The position numbers and the translations under genes were made by a program. DNA of 44,650 nucleotides from DASSKP01 sp035695045 (GTDB lineage Bacteria > Actinomycetota > Actinomycetes > JAFAQI01), in NCBI GenBank assembly GCA_035695045.1, contig DASSEX010000059.1, positions 1 through 44,650 on the forward strand. The letters are read 5' to 3'. The notes under the pieces are model-generated. The model was not told where the DNA came from. It saw only the letters and a program-made list of their open reading frames with translations, and did not search any database. This document shows positions 32,607 to 42,838 of this stretch, piece after piece; within the stretch, counting starts at the first letter, position 1; every line of letters begins with the position of its first letter.

Positions 32607-33439
32607 GGTTCCTGCATCGCGTTCAGCCCGCCCAGCCATCGCTCATGGCGCGGGACCCACAGCTTCCATCCCGGCGGGACCGGCGGCCACGAAGGGTCAG
32701 GCTCCCAGTCCGTTGGCGGCTGCCAGCCCGGCGGTTGGGCCGGCCAGCCCGGCGGCGGGTTGAACACCAGCATTCCGGGCATCGCGACCAACGGCGTCGG
32801 CTCCGGGACGAGCGCCGACCGGCGATCCAGCCCGATCACGACAGCAATCGCCAACCCCGCAGCCACCAGAGTCAGTACGTCGCCCGCGGCCGCGATCTCG
32901 TCGGCGGACGCCAGGTCGCGCAACGTCGTGCGCGAGAGGTGTCCGGCGACCCCCGTGACGGCGGACGACAGCAGCCAGAACGCCCACCAGAGGTGCACGT
33001 AGAGCGGTATCCGCGGTGACAACCCGGCGGTGCTGGCGGTGCTGGCGGTGCCGCGCCACGCGTCGTTGACCATCTGCTTCGGCCGCACGAGGTTGAGCAG
33101 AGGAACGAACCAGCCGCCGATCGCCCAGTACGGCGAGTGCCGGAGCGGGTCCGGCAGCACGCGTTCGATTCGCCGCAACACGCGGAAGTGCCACGTGATG
33201 AAGAGCGCACCGGTGAGCAGGAGCACGAGGAACGAGACGCCACCGGCCACCGTCACGCGGTGGTCCCATCCGCGGCCCTGCCCGTAGTCGAGCATCTTCT
33301 GTCTGAGGCCGAGATCGGCGGCGTACCGCGCCTGTCCCACGTCGACGACGAACAGCCACACCGCTGTGGCGCCGCAGCCCGTGAGGCCGGCGACGACAGC
33401 AGGCGTCAGCCATCTGTCGAGCTTCAGGTCCCGGCGCAC
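32582..33439 (-). CDS. DUF4328 membrane protein with Pro/Trp-rich tail
   Basis: The 285-residue protein has about five hydrophobic segments with the DUF4328 core LRHSPYWAIGGWFVPLLNLV followed by RPKQMVNDAWR. The last 60 residues are a PPGW-rich tail (PPGWPAQPPGW, PPVPPGWKLW), a motif common in actinobacterial membrane proteins. The function is unknown. GTG 33439 follows an AGGATGAG ribosome binding site. The stop lies inside the mutase gene (convergent overlap of 25 bases). Confidence 0.78.
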   Translation of the reverse strand: MRRDLKLDRWLTPAVVAGLTGCGATAVWLFVVDVGQARYAADLGLRQKMLDYGQGRGWDHRVTVAGGVSFLVLLLTGALFITWHFRVLRRIERVLPDPLRHSPYWAIGGWFVPLLNLVRPKQMVNDAWRGTASTASTAGLSPRIPLYVHLWWAFWLLSSAVTGVAGHLSRTTLRDLASADEIAAAGDVLTLVAAGLAIAVVIGLDRRSALVPEPTPLVAMPGMLVFNPPPGWPAQPPGWQPPTDWEPDPSWPPVPPGWKLWVPRHERWLGGLNAMQEPQNRGGSK

Positions 33440-33667
33440 GAGCTCATCCTGCCGCCGAAAAGTCCGAATCGGGACCTTCTAGTGATGGCGCGCTTCCAGG
33501 CGGGTGGTGTCACGGCGTAGTCATATCGGGACCCGCATCTCGTACGTAAGGGCTGTTTGCCGTGCGTCTGGCCTACTACGTCTTCTGAACACCGCTGTTC
33601 GCGCCGAAGGGTCGTGAAGCGACCGGGCAGGTCGTCACTCATTCCGTGGTCTCCGGGGGAAGTCCCA
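33440..33667. other. Intergenic region before the giant secreted protein
   Basis: This 228-base gap must carry promoters for both divergent genes. It includes CGTACGTAAG near 33540 and a small hairpin GGTCG-TGAAG-CGACC around 33610-33625, then GGGGGAAG before the ATG. I could not assign a convincing -35/-10 pair or a known riboswitch. Confidence 0.4.
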
Positions 33668-36600
33668 ATGCGCATCAGCCAAACGCTCCGTCTCACCGCT
33701 GCCGCCGCGCTGTCGTCGGTGGTCGCCACCCTTGCGTTCGCCGGCCCCTTGGCCGGATCGGCGCTCGCCGCGCAGAAGCAGAAGGCTCCGCTGCCCTCGG
33801 TGACGGCGACGGTGTCGTCGACGGACAGCACACCGCTGGGAAGCCGCACGGCGTCGTACACCGCGCACTTCGCCTGGAGCGTGATCAGCGGCGAGAGCTA
33901 CACCTGCTTCCTCGACGGTGCGAACAAGACCAACTGCACCACGTTCGCCGACTACACCAACATCAACACCTCCGGGACGCACACGTTCACGATCAAGGTC
34001 GGCAAGCTCACCGGCTACCGCCCGAACACCTACATCTACACGTGGGTGGTCGACCACACACCGCCGTCGTCCCCGCCTGCCGTCGACCCGCTGCCGACGC
34101 CCACTAGCAGCACCACCGCGAACATCACGTTCAGCAAGACCGACCTGTCCACCACCTACTACAAGTGCGCGCTGGACGATCCGGCACCTGCGGACGCCAC
34201 CGACTGCACCTCCGGCTGGCCCTTGAGCGGACTGAGCGAGCAGTCGCACACCGCCTACGTCTACGCGCTCGACGACCTGCGCAACATGAACACGACTCCC
34301 GGCAAGGTGACCTGGGTCGTCGACCACACCGCGCCGAACTCGCCGACCGTGTCCGTCACTCCGGTCGGTCCGACCAGCTCGACCGACGCCACGATCACCT
34401 GGACAGACGGAGACGCGGTCAGCTTCAGCTGCCAGCTGGACAACAACACGCCCGTCGCCAACTGCACGACCCCCTGGGCGCTGCACAACCTGTCGGAAGG
34501 CACGCACGTCGTCGCCGTCACGGGGACCGACGCCGCCGGCAACGTCGGCACAGCGGGCAAGGTGCACTGGATCGTCGACCTGACGCCTCCGCCGGCCCCG
34601 ATCATCTCGACCGGCCCCGCCAGCACCACCGACAACACGATGGCGACGTTCCAGTTCGGCGACGTGGACGCGACCGCGACCTTCACCTGCAAGGTGGACT
34701 CGACCACGACGCCTGGGACCTATGCTCCGTGCACCTCGCCGACGACCTACCTCGGTCCGCTCGCCGACGGCAACTACCTGTTCTCGGTCCGCGCGACCGA
34801 CGCCGCCGGCAACACCGGTCCGGCGAACACCTGGGCGTGGAAGGTCGACACGGTCAACACCGTCGTCTCGCCGCCGCAGATCCAGACCGGACCGGCGCCG
34901 CTCACGCATGACGCCAACCCGGCCTTCACATTCCTCTCCCTCGACGATCCCACCGCGAGTTTCCTCTGCGCGGTCGACCCCGCCGATCCGAGCAACCAGG
35001 GCGCCTACGCGACCTGCTCCTCCGGTGACAGCTTCCCGGTCTCGGTCGACGGCGCGCACACGCTGTACGTCGAAGAGGTCTCCGGCGGCGTCACCAGCCT
35101 GCCCGCGACCTGGAACTGGACGCTGGACTCGACGCCGCCGCCTGCGCCGACGTTCACTGCGAAGCCCGACCTGTTCATCAACTCCACCGGCGCGTTGTTC
35201 AACTTCTCCGACACCGAGGCCAACGTCAGCTACGTCTGCCAGCTCGATGCTCAGCCGTCGTTCCCCTGTGTGACACCGACGAGCGTGACCCAGCTCTCGG
35301 AAGGTGCGCACACCTTCACGGTGTCCGCGACCGACGCCGCCGGCAACACGAGCGCTGGTTCGACCGCGTCGTACACGTGGACCGTTGACCTGACGCCGCC
35401 GGCGAAGCCGACCGTCACGGGAGCGGACCCGAGCGGCACCACCGCGACTCTCGCGCTCAGCGACACCGACGGTGACGTCGTCGGCTACCGCTGCACGCTC
35501 GACTCCTCGCTGCCGGCCGCGTGCAACGCGTCGCCGTCGTTCAGCAACCTCTCCGGTGGTTCGCACACGATCCTCGTGCAGGCGGTCGACCACGCCGGCA
35601 ACATCGGACTGCCGCAGTCGTTCACGTGGACCGTCGACGCGGGTGCTCCTGCCGCGCCGACGTTGACGACGGTGCCCGGTCGCTACGTCAACAGCCCCAC
35701 CGCTGACTTCGCCTTCAACGACCCCGCGACCACGGGTGACTCCCACACCGTCGTCACGTCGTTCACCTGCTGGCTCGATGGCGCCCAGCTTCCGGGCTGC
35801 ACCTCGGCGAGCTACAGCGGCGTGCCGAGCGGCACCATGCACCTCACCGGCCAACCTGAGGGTGAGCACACGTTCACCGTCGTCGGCCTCAACTCGCTGG
35901 GTAACGGCACTCCGACGAACTACACCTTCACCGTCGATGTCACCGCGCCGGTGCTCAAGGTCACGGGTCTGCCGGGCGCAGGCAAGGTGGTGAACACGCC
36001 GTCGATCACGACGACCGTCACCGACAACGATGTCAACAGCAGTGGCATCTACACCTGCTCGCTGACCGGTCCGGGCGGGTACTCGTCCACCGACTGCAGC
36101 GGCGCGACCGGCCTCGCGGACGGGACGTACACCTTCACCGCGGACACGACCGACCTGGCGGGCAACGCGGCGACGGAGTTCACTCGCACCTGGACGGTCG
36201 ACACCGTCAAGCCGGCCCTGACCGTCACCGGCCTGCCGGCCGAGGGCGCAACGGTCAACTGGACCTCTTTCACCCCGTCGGTGACCCAGACCGACGCCAA
36301 CCCGGGTGCGCTGGTCTGCGCTCTGGATGGGGTGGCGGTCGGCTGCGCCGACCTGGGCACGGTCGCCGAGGGTGCTCACACGTTCACGGCCAACACGACG
36401 GACGCGGCAGGCAACGTCGCGGACACCGTGACGGTCGACTTCAGCGTCGACCGGACCGGACCGGCGAGCCCGGACGTCTCCGGCACGCACGGGTACGTCG
36501 ACAGCGACACCGCCTCGTTCAGCTACAGCGACACCAGCCCGGACGTGGCGACGTACAGCTGCTCGATCGACGGCGCTCCTGTCGTCGAGTGCCCGGCCTC

Positions 36601-38254
36601 CTTCCCGAACCTGGGCCAGGGCGCGCACAGCCTGGACGTGACGGCCACCGACACCACGGGCAACGTCGGCGGCACGAGCACGGTCACGTGGACGGTGGAC
36701 ACCATCGCTCCGGTTCTGCACGTGACCGGGCTGCCGGCCGAGAACGCGTCGGTCAACTGGGCGTCGTTCACGCCGACAGTGACCCAGACGGAGTCCAACC
36801 CCCGCGCCGTGGTCTGCGCCCTCGACGGCGCAACGGTCAGCTGCGCCGACCTGGGTGGCAACGTGCTCGAGGGTGCACACACCTTCACGGCCGACACCAC
36901 AGACGCAGCCGGCAACCAGGCGTCCACAGTGACGGTGGACTTCACGGTCGACCGCACCGCGCCGGCGATGCCGAATGTGGCCGGACCGTCGGGCATCGTC
37001 AACAGCTCGACCGCGTCGTTCGGCTTCACCGACACGAGCAGCGACACGACTCTCTTTAGCTGCTCGCTTGACGGCGCCGCTTCCGTTGAGTGCCCGGGTG
37101 CGTTCCCGTCACTCGCTGACGGCGTGCACACTCTCGCCGTCACCGCGTCCGACGCCGCGGGCAACGTGTCGCCCGTGCGTGACGTGACGTGGACGATCGA
37201 CACCGGTGCACCCACCGCCACCATCACCACGCCGGGCACGCTGACCGGCGCCGCGGTCGTGACGTGGAGCGAGCCGGTCTCGGCTCTCGACACCTCGAAG
37301 GTCGTCGTGACCGAGACCGACAGCGGCAAGGTCGTCGCCGCGAAGATCACGTGCCTCTCCGGCGGCACCCCGGCGAGCTGCGCGGGTACGACGTCCTCCC
37401 TCAAGGTGACGCCGGCCGGCCGGTTCGTCCCGGGTCAGCACTACACGGTCTCGGTTGCGGCGGACGCTGCACAGGACGCCGCGTCCAACGGTTCGGTCCT
37501 CGCCACGAGCAAGTTCCGGGCCCAGCGGACGCTGCAGGAGAACGTCCTTCCTGTCGCCCCGGCGTGGCAGCGGGCCAAGGCCTGGACGGCGTACGGCCAC
37601 AGCTACGCCACCGAGCACCTCGCCGGTGCGCAGGCGGCCTACGGCTTCCGCGGCCCATCCATCACGTGGTGGACGATGACCGGCCCGACCGAGGGCAAGG
37701 CGGCCGTGTACGTCGACGGTCACCGCAAGGCCATCGTCAACAACTACGCGCCGGAGACCCGCTACCGGATCGCCCGGACGTTCAAGCGCCTCGGCGCCGG
37801 TCGCCACGTTCTGACCATCCGAGTGCTGGGGGTCAAGGGCAGCACCCGCGCGACCGGCACCTCGGTCGGCATCGACGCCTTCACGGTGGGCAAGAAGCTC
37901 ACCTCGTCGCCGCGGCTCAGCACCACCTGGCACCGGCTCACGAGCTCTGGCTTCTACAGCCGCCACGCCGTCGTGGCGAACCTGAAGGGTGAGGCCATCA
38001 GCCTGACCTTCCGCGGCACGTCGATCACCTTCACGACGGTCCGCAACCGCACCCAGGGCAAGGCCGCCGTCTACGTCGACGGCGTCCGCAAGGCGATCTT
38101 CGACAACTACTCGACGACGTCGCGGTCCAAGGTCAACCGCCTGGTCCGCGGCCTCACCGACACGGTCCACACGGTCCGGATCGTCGTCCTCGGCAAGCAC
38201 CACAAGGGCGGCAAGGGCACGAACGTCACCGTCGACCGGTTCGTCATCGGCTGA
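33668..38254 (+). CDS. Giant secreted protein: 13 Ig-like repeats, Big-type domain, two C-terminal lectin-like domains
   Basis: The 1528-residue protein has a signal peptide (cleavage likely after SALA, about residue 34) and no membrane or sortase anchor. About 13 repeats of 80-95 residues fill residues 40-1183. Each has the outline F/YxCxLD, a second Cys, an EGxHTF turn, TDAAGN, and WTVDxTxP before the next, so each probably has one disulfide. Residues about 1184-1290 resemble a Big_5/SbsA-like domain. Two related domains of about 100 residues end the protein, each with GKAAVYVDGxRKAI and a Tyr-rich strand, like jelly-roll sugar-binding modules. It looks like a surface adhesin or glycan-binding fibre. 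ATG 33668 is supported by the signal peptide; no catalytic domain is seen. Confidence 0.85.
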   Translation: MRISQTLRLTAAAALSSVVATLAFAGPLAGSALAAQKQKAPLPSVTATVSSTDSTPLGSRTASYTAHFAWSVISGESYTCFLDGANKTNCTTFADYTNINTSGTHTFTIKVGKLTGYRPNTYIYTWVVDHTPPSSPPAVDPLPTPTSSTTANITFSKTDLSTTYYKCALDDPAPADATDCTSGWPLSGLSEQSHTAYVYALDDLRNMNTTPGKVTWVVDHTAPNSPTVSVTPVGPTSSTDATITWTDGDAVSFSCQLDNNTPVANCTTPWALHNLSEGTHVVAVTGTDAAGNVGTAGKVHWIVDLTPPPAPIISTGPASTTDNTMATFQFGDVDATATFTCKVDSTTTPGTYAPCTSPTTYLGPLADGNYLFSVRATDAAGNTGPANTWAWKVDTVNTVVSPPQIQTGPAPLTHDANPAFTFLSLDDPTASFLCAVDPADPSNQGAYATCSSGDSFPVSVDGAHTLYVEEVSGGVTSLPATWNWTLDSTPPPAPTFTAKPDLFINSTGALFNFSDTEANVSYVCQLDAQPSFPCVTPTSVTQLSEGAHTFTVSATDAAGNTSAGSTASYTWTVDLTPPAKPTVTGADPSGTTATLALSDTDGDVVGYRCTLDSSLPAACNASPSFSNLSGGSHTILVQAVDHAGNIGLPQSFTWTVDAGAPAAPTLTTVPGRYVNSPTADFAFNDPATTGDSHTVVTSFTCWLDGAQLPGCTSASYSGVPSGTMHLTGQPEGEHTFTVVGLNSLGNGTPTNYTFTVDVTAPVLKVTGLPGAGKVVNTPSITTTVTDNDVNSSGIYTCSLTGPGGYSSTDCSGATGLADGTYTFTADTTDLAGNAATEFTRTWTVDTVKPALTVTGLPAEGATVNWTSFTPSVTQTDANPGALVCALDGVAVGCADLGTVAEGAHTFTANTTDAAGNVADTVTVDFSVDRTGPASPDVSGTHGYVDSDTASFSYSDTSPDVATYSCSIDGAPVVECPASFPNLGQGAHSLDVTATDTTGNVGGTSTVTWTVDTIAPVLHVTGLPAENASVNWASFTPTVTQTESNPRAVVCALDGATVSCADLGGNVLEGAHTFTADTTDAAGNQASTVTVDFTVDRTAPAMPNVAGPSGIVNSSTASFGFTDTSSDTTLFSCSLDGAASVECPGAFPSLADGVHTLAVTASDAAGNVSPVRDVTWTIDTGAPTATITTPGTLTGAAVVTWSEPVSALDTSKVVVTETDSGKVVAAKITCLSGGTPASCAGTTSSLKVTPAGRFVPGQHYTVSVAADAAQDAASNGSVLATSKFRAQRTLQENVLPVAPAWQRAKAWTAYGHSYATEHLAGAQAAYGFRGPSITWWTMTGPTEGKAAVYVDGHRKAIVNNYAPETRYRIARTFKRLGAGRHVLTIRVLGVKGSTRATGTSVGIDAFTVGKKLTSSPRLSTTWHRLTSSGFYSRHAVVANLKGEAISLTFRGTSITFTTVRNRTQGKAAVYVDGVRKAIFDNYSTTSRSKVNRLVRGLTDTVHTVRIVVLGKHHKGGKGTNVTVDRFVIG
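36221..37216 (+). repeat. Tandem duplication of a 498-base two-repeat unit
   Basis: Bases 36221-36718 and 36719-37216 encode the same pair of Ig-like repeats (166 residues each). VTGLPAEGATVNWTSFTP matches VTGLPAENASVNWASFTP, and SFSYSDTSPDVATYSCSIDG matches SFGFTDTSSDTTLFSCSLDG. The two copies are much closer to each other than to the other repeats, so this is the latest expansion of the array. Confidence 0.8.
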
Positions 38255-38276
38255 GGGCGTGGGTAAGGATGTCGGT

Positions 38277-39221
38277 GTGAGCATGCGCCCCACCGACATC
38301 CGGCTCCCGGGAGCCGTCGACCTCTCCGGACTGCGCGCACGCAGCCAGTCCGGAGCGGCCGGCGGCTCCGCCGTCTCCGGCGGACCTGCCGGCGCCGCCG
38401 GCGGTGCCGTCATCGACGTCACCGAGGCGACCTTCCAGGCGGACGTTCTCGACCGCTCGGCCTCCGTGCCGGTGCTCATCGACTTCTGGGCCGACTGGTG
38501 CGGCCCGTGCAAGCAGCTGTCGCCCGTGCTCGAGAAGCTCGCCGCCGAGGGCAACGGTGCGTGGGTGCTCGCCAAGGTGGACGTCGATGCCGAGCAGCGG
38601 CTCGCCGCCGCCTTCCAGGTCCAGAGCATCCCCTCGGTGTTCGCCGTCATCGGCGGTCAGCTGCTGCCGCTGTTCCAGGGCGCGGTGTCCGAGGCGCAGG
38701 CGCGGCAGGTCATCGACGAGGTGCTGCGGGTGGCGGCCGAGCAGGGACTTCCCGGGCCGTCGGGAGCCGGGACAGCGCAGTCCACCGATGACGCGCCGGC
38801 TCCCGCGGGTGACCCCGCGCATGCGGAGGCACAGGCCGCCCTCGACCGCGGCGATGTCGACGCGGCTGCCGCCGCCTACCGCGAGCTGCTCGAACGCACC
38901 CCCGGCGACGAGGCGGCGCGCTCCGCGCTTGCCCGCTGTGAGCTGCTGCAGCGGACGCGCGGCGCCGACCAGCAGGCCGTGCGCCGGCGGGCTGCCGACG
39001 CCCCCGACGACGTCGACGCGCAGACGGCGGCCGCCGACCTCGACATGCTCACCGGCAATGTCGACGATGCGGTCGGCCGGCTCGTGGACGTCGTACGGCG
39101 TACTGCCGGACCGGACCGCGACCGGGCCCGTCAGCACCTGCTGAGCCTGTTCGAGGTGCTGGACCCGGATGACCCGCGGCTGTCCGCCGGTCGTCGAGCG
39201 CTCGCGAACGCTCTCTTCTAG
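38277..39221 (+). CDS. YbbN/CnoX-like thioredoxin with TPR-type tail
   Basis: The 314-residue protein has a low-complexity Gly/Ala/Ser leader (about 25-45), a thioredoxin domain with active site WCGPC at residues 74-78 (FWADWCGPCKQ) and a helical C-terminal region of TPR type (about 185-310). This is the layout of the YbbN/CnoX chaperone-thioredoxin family; Rv1324 is the positional counterpart. Both redox Cys are kept, so it may be redox active, unlike some YbbN proteins. GTG 38277 lies eight bases after TAAGGA; ATG 38283 and GTG 38259 are alternatives. Its stop overlaps the glgB stop by four bases. Confidence 0.87.
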   Translation: MSMRPTDIRLPGAVDLSGLRARSQSGAAGGSAVSGGPAGAAGGAVIDVTEATFQADVLDRSASVPVLIDFWADWCGPCKQLSPVLEKLAAEGNGAWVLAKVDVDAEQRLAAAFQVQSIPSVFAVIGGQLLPLFQGAVSEAQARQVIDEVLRVAAEQGLPGPSGAGTAQSTDDAPAPAGDPAHAEAQAALDRGDVDAAAAAYRELLERTPGDEAARSALARCELLQRTRGADQQAVRRRAADAPDDVDAQTAAADLDMLTGNVDDAVGRLVDVVRRTAGPDRDRARQHLLSLFEVLDPDDPRLSAGRRALANALF

Positions 39222-41500
39222 GCGCTCGGAGAGGACAGCCAGAGGACGCCGAGCGGGGGGAGCACCAGGGTCGCGCTCGCCGGCTGTCCGTGCCACGGCT
39301 CGTCGGTCGCGTGCACAACGCCCATGTTGCCGACACCGCTGCCGGCGTAGACATCGGCGTCGGTGTTGACAGCCTCCCGCCACTCGCCGGCGAACGGCAG
39401 GCCGAGGCGGTAGCCCTCGTGCGGCACGCCGGAGAAGTTGCACACGACGGCAACAGCCGAGCCGTCGGTGCCCCAGCGCAGGAACGACAGCACGTTGCCT
39501 TCGGCATCGTTGGCGTCGATCCACTGGAAGCCTGCGCCCTCGACGTCCTGTGTCCAGAGCGCCGGATGCTGCTTGTAGACGTTGTTGAGGTCGCGGACCA
39601 GCTGCCACACGCCGTGGTGGTCCGGCAGGTCGAGCAGCCACCAGTCGAGCGACCGGGCCTCGGACCACTCCGACTCCTGGCCGAACTCCGACCCCATGAA
39701 CAGCAGCTGCTTGCCGGGGTGAGCCCACATGAAGGCGAACAGCGATCGCAAGTTGGCGAGCTGCTGCCAGCGGTCGCCCGGCATCTTGCCGAGAAGCGAG
39801 CCCTTGCCGTGCACGACCTCGTCGTGCGAGAGCGGGAGGACGAAGTTCTCGGTGAATGCGTAGACGAGGGAGAACGTCATCTGGTGGTGATGCCACTGCC
39901 GATAGACCGGAGGCTTCGACATGTACTCCAACGTGTCGTGCATCCAGCCCATGTTCCACTTGAACCCGAAGCCGAGACCGCCGAGATAGGTGGGCCGTGA
40001 CACGCTCGGCCACGCGGTGGACTCCTCGGCGATGGTGATCACGCCGGGCACTCGCTTGTAGGCGGTGGCGTTCATCTCCTTGAGGAACTCGATCGCGTCG
40101 AGGTTCTCGCGGCCGCCGAACTCGTTGGGGATCCACTCGCCTTCCGGGCGCGAGTAGTCGAGGTAGAGCATCGACGCAACGGCGTCGACGCGCAGCCCGT
40201 CGACGTGGAACTCCTCGAGCCAGTAGCACGCGTTCGCGACGAGGAAGTTGCGGACCTCGCGGCGACCGAAGTTGAACACGTAGGTGCCCCAGTCGGGCTG
40301 CTCACCGCGTCGCGGGTCGGCATGTTCGTAGAGGGCTGTGCCGTCGAACCGCGCGAGCGCCCACTCGTCCTTCGGGAAGTGCGCCGGCACCCAGTCGACG
40401 ATGACGCCGATGCCGGCCTGGTGCAGCTTGTCGACGAGGTAGCGGAACTCGTCCGGCGAGCCGAATCTCGACGTCGGTGCGAAGTACGACGTCACCTGGT
40501 AGCCCCACGACCCGCCGAACGGGTGCTCCATCACCGGCAGGAACTCGACGTGGGTGAATCCGCTCTCCACGACGTAGTCGACGAGCTGCTCCGCGAGCTC
40601 CTTGTAGGACAGGCCCTGCCGCCACGAACCCAGATGCACTTCGTACGTCGACATCGGCGCGCGGAGCCAGTCGGTGGACGACCGCTTCTCGCACCACTCG
40701 CTGTCGGTCCACTCGTAGTCCGACGTGTAGACGACCGACGCGGTGGCGGGCGGGTGCTCGGTGTGCTGCGCGAGCGGGTCGGCCTTGCCGCGCCAGACGC
40801 CGTCGGCACCGAGGACGTCGTACTTGTACTTCGCGCCGTTGCCGACGCCGGGGATGAACAGCTCCCACACACCCGTGGAGCCGAGGCCGCGCATCGGGAA
40901 GGCAGTGGAGTTCCAGCCGTTGAAGTCGCCGCTGACGCGGACGCCGCGTGCCGACGGTGCCCAGACCGCGAACGACGTCCCCGTCACGGGGCCGGTGGGG
41001 GAGTCGTAGGTGCGGACGTGCGCGCCGAGGACCTTCCACAGCTCCTCGTGACGACCCTCACCGATGAGGTGCAGGTCCATCTCGCCGAGCGTCGGGAGAT
41101 AGCGGTAGGGGTCGTCCTGGCGGTGCTCGAAGCCGTCGCCGTAGTCGACGAGGAGGCGGTAGTCCGGGACGTCCGAGCGGTCGATCGACGTGACCCAGAT
41201 GCCATGGTGCTCGTGGGTCATCTCATGGCGCTCGTCGCCGATGACGACGGTGACCTTCTCCGCACCCGGCCGTAGCGCACGCACGACGAGTCGGTCGCCG
41301 TCCAGATGCGCGCCGAGGACGGAGTGGGGGTCGTGGTGCACGCCGCCGATGACGCGAGCCAGCTCCTCCTCGGTCACGACTCGCGGCTCGTGAGCCGCCG
41401 GCTGTGTCGCGGCGGCCGCGGTCTTCGCTGGCGCCGCCGACTTCGCCGCAGGCGCGGTCTTCTTCGTCGCGCGCTTGCGGGGGGCGGGCTTGTCGGTCAC
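39218..41500 (-). CDS. glgB: 1,4-alpha-glucan branching enzyme
   Basis: The 760-residue GH13 enzyme makes alpha-1,6 branches in glycogen or capsular glucan. It has the N1 and CBM48 modules (SGDFNGWNSTAFPM) and the catalytic barrel. Nucleophile Asp is in DGLRVDAVASMLY, acid/base Glu in TIAEESTAWP and the third Asp in LSHDEVVHGK. The first roughly 38 residues form a Lys/Ala/Pro-rich tail (RKRATKKTAPAAKSAAPAKT) that is not part of the usual enzyme. It is last in the treS-mak-glgB operon, with a four-base gap from mak, and converges with the thioredoxin gene. Confidence 0.97.
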   Translation of the reverse strand: MTDKPAPRKRATKKTAPAAKSAAPAKTAAAATQPAAHEPRVVTEEELARVIGGVHHDPHSVLGAHLDGDRLVVRALRPGAEKVTVVIGDERHEMTHEHHGIWVTSIDRSDVPDYRLLVDYGDGFEHRQDDPYRYLPTLGEMDLHLIGEGRHEELWKVLGAHVRTYDSPTGPVTGTSFAVWAPSARGVRVSGDFNGWNSTAFPMRGLGSTGVWELFIPGVGNGAKYKYDVLGADGVWRGKADPLAQHTEHPPATASVVYTSDYEWTDSEWCEKRSSTDWLRAPMSTYEVHLGSWRQGLSYKELAEQLVDYVVESGFTHVEFLPVMEHPFGGSWGYQVTSYFAPTSRFGSPDEFRYLVDKLHQAGIGVIVDWVPAHFPKDEWALARFDGTALYEHADPRRGEQPDWGTYVFNFGRREVRNFLVANACYWLEEFHVDGLRVDAVASMLYLDYSRPEGEWIPNEFGGRENLDAIEFLKEMNATAYKRVPGVITIAEESTAWPSVSRPTYLGGLGFGFKWNMGWMHDTLEYMSKPPVYRQWHHHQMTFSLVYAFTENFVLPLSHDEVVHGKGSLLGKMPGDRWQQLANLRSLFAFMWAHPGKQLLFMGSEFGQESEWSEARSLDWWLLDLPDHHGVWQLVRDLNNVYKQHPALWTQDVEGAGFQWIDANDAEGNVLSFLRWGTDGSAVAVVCNFSGVPHEGYRLGLPFAGEWREAVNTDADVYAGSGVGNMGVVHATDEPWHGQPASATLVLPPLGVLWLSSPSA

Positions 41501-41504
41501 GGTC

Positions 41505-42838
41505 TCACCTCAACAGGCGCTCGATGGAGCCGAGCGGGATCGGTAGCCAGGTCGGTCGGTTTCGCGCCTCGTAGACCACCTCGTAGACGGCCTTGTCGAG
41601 CTCGAACGCCCGCAGCAGCACGTCCTCGTCACGCGGGTCGCTTCCTGCCGTGTGCGCGTAGCCGGTGCAGAAGGCGTCTCTATTTCGCTCTGCCCATTCG
41701 TTGGCTCGATATTCGAGACCAGCGGCCGCCGGCTGCTCTGCGAGCAGATGTCGCGCGGCGTAGTCGAACGAACGCAGCATGCCTGCCACGTCCCGCAGCG
41801 GGCTCATCAGAGCCGTTCGCTCCGCCAGCGGACGCGCAGGCTCGCCCTCGAAGTCGATGATGACCCAGCCGCTGTCGGTGCGCAGGGCCTGCCCGAGGTG
41901 GAAGTCACCGTGGATCCGCTGCACCGCCACGCCCGCGGGCAGCGTCGAGAGGGCGTCGTACGCCGCCCGTAGCTCCTCGGCGAACGGCGCCAGCTCCGGC
42001 ACCACCTCGAGGGCGGCGTCGAGCCGCTCGTGCATGAGCTTGGCGGTCGCGACGTTCTCGGCGGCCTCCGCGCGTCGTGACGGCAGGACGTCGCGCAGCA
42101 CCGCATGCACCTCTGCGGTCGCGGCGCCCAGCCGCTCGGACTCCGCGGCGAAGTCGCCACCGACCTCGTCGGCGTGCAGGTCGGCCTCGGCGTACAGGTC
42201 GCGCACGCTGGTCACCGCGAGCTGCCATCCCTCGCTGGCGGAGCGCAGGAACGGCTGCATCATGCCGAGAGTCGTCGTCTCACCGTGCAGGTCGGTCTCG
42301 AGCCAGGCGACCGGCGGCACGATCGCGGTGCAGCCTGCCTCGGCGAGGGCACGGCTGATCTCGAGGTCCGGGTTCAGTCCCGGGGAGACCTTGCGGAACA
42401 GCTTGAGGATGTAGTCGTCGCCGAACACGATCGAGGTGTTGGACTGCTCCGCGCTCATCACGATGCCGGTCAGATCCGTCCGTACGTCGACCTCGGTGAG
42501 ATGGCGGAAGCGCAGCCCCTTCTCGTCCGCCTGCACGGCGAGCAGCTGCAGCAGCAGGTTGGTGAGCTCGTTGTCGTGCAAGCCGTCGTAGAGGACGGTG
42601 TCGCCGGAGCGTCCGATCCGTGCGTGCTTCAGCCGCTCGGGCAGCCGCGGTCGCTCACCGACGATGAGCTGGTAGATCTGCTTGTCCTCGCCCAGGTCGA
42701 CCTCGATCAGGACGTGGTGGCAGCCGGGGTCGCCGGACTCCAGCACGCGGTCGGCAACGACGGAGACGCCATGGATGGTGCGCCCCTTCGCGCCGAACCA
42801 CCGCTGATGGGGCAACCAGTCAGGGAGAACGTCGAGCA

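Noticed and set aside
33635..36880. 1081-codon open frame antisense to the giant secreted protein
   Set aside because: It arises because the high-GC repeat array avoids stops on the opposite strand. It has a low-complexity Arg/Gly/Val composition and no start signals, while the sense strand shows a signal peptide and periodic Cys.
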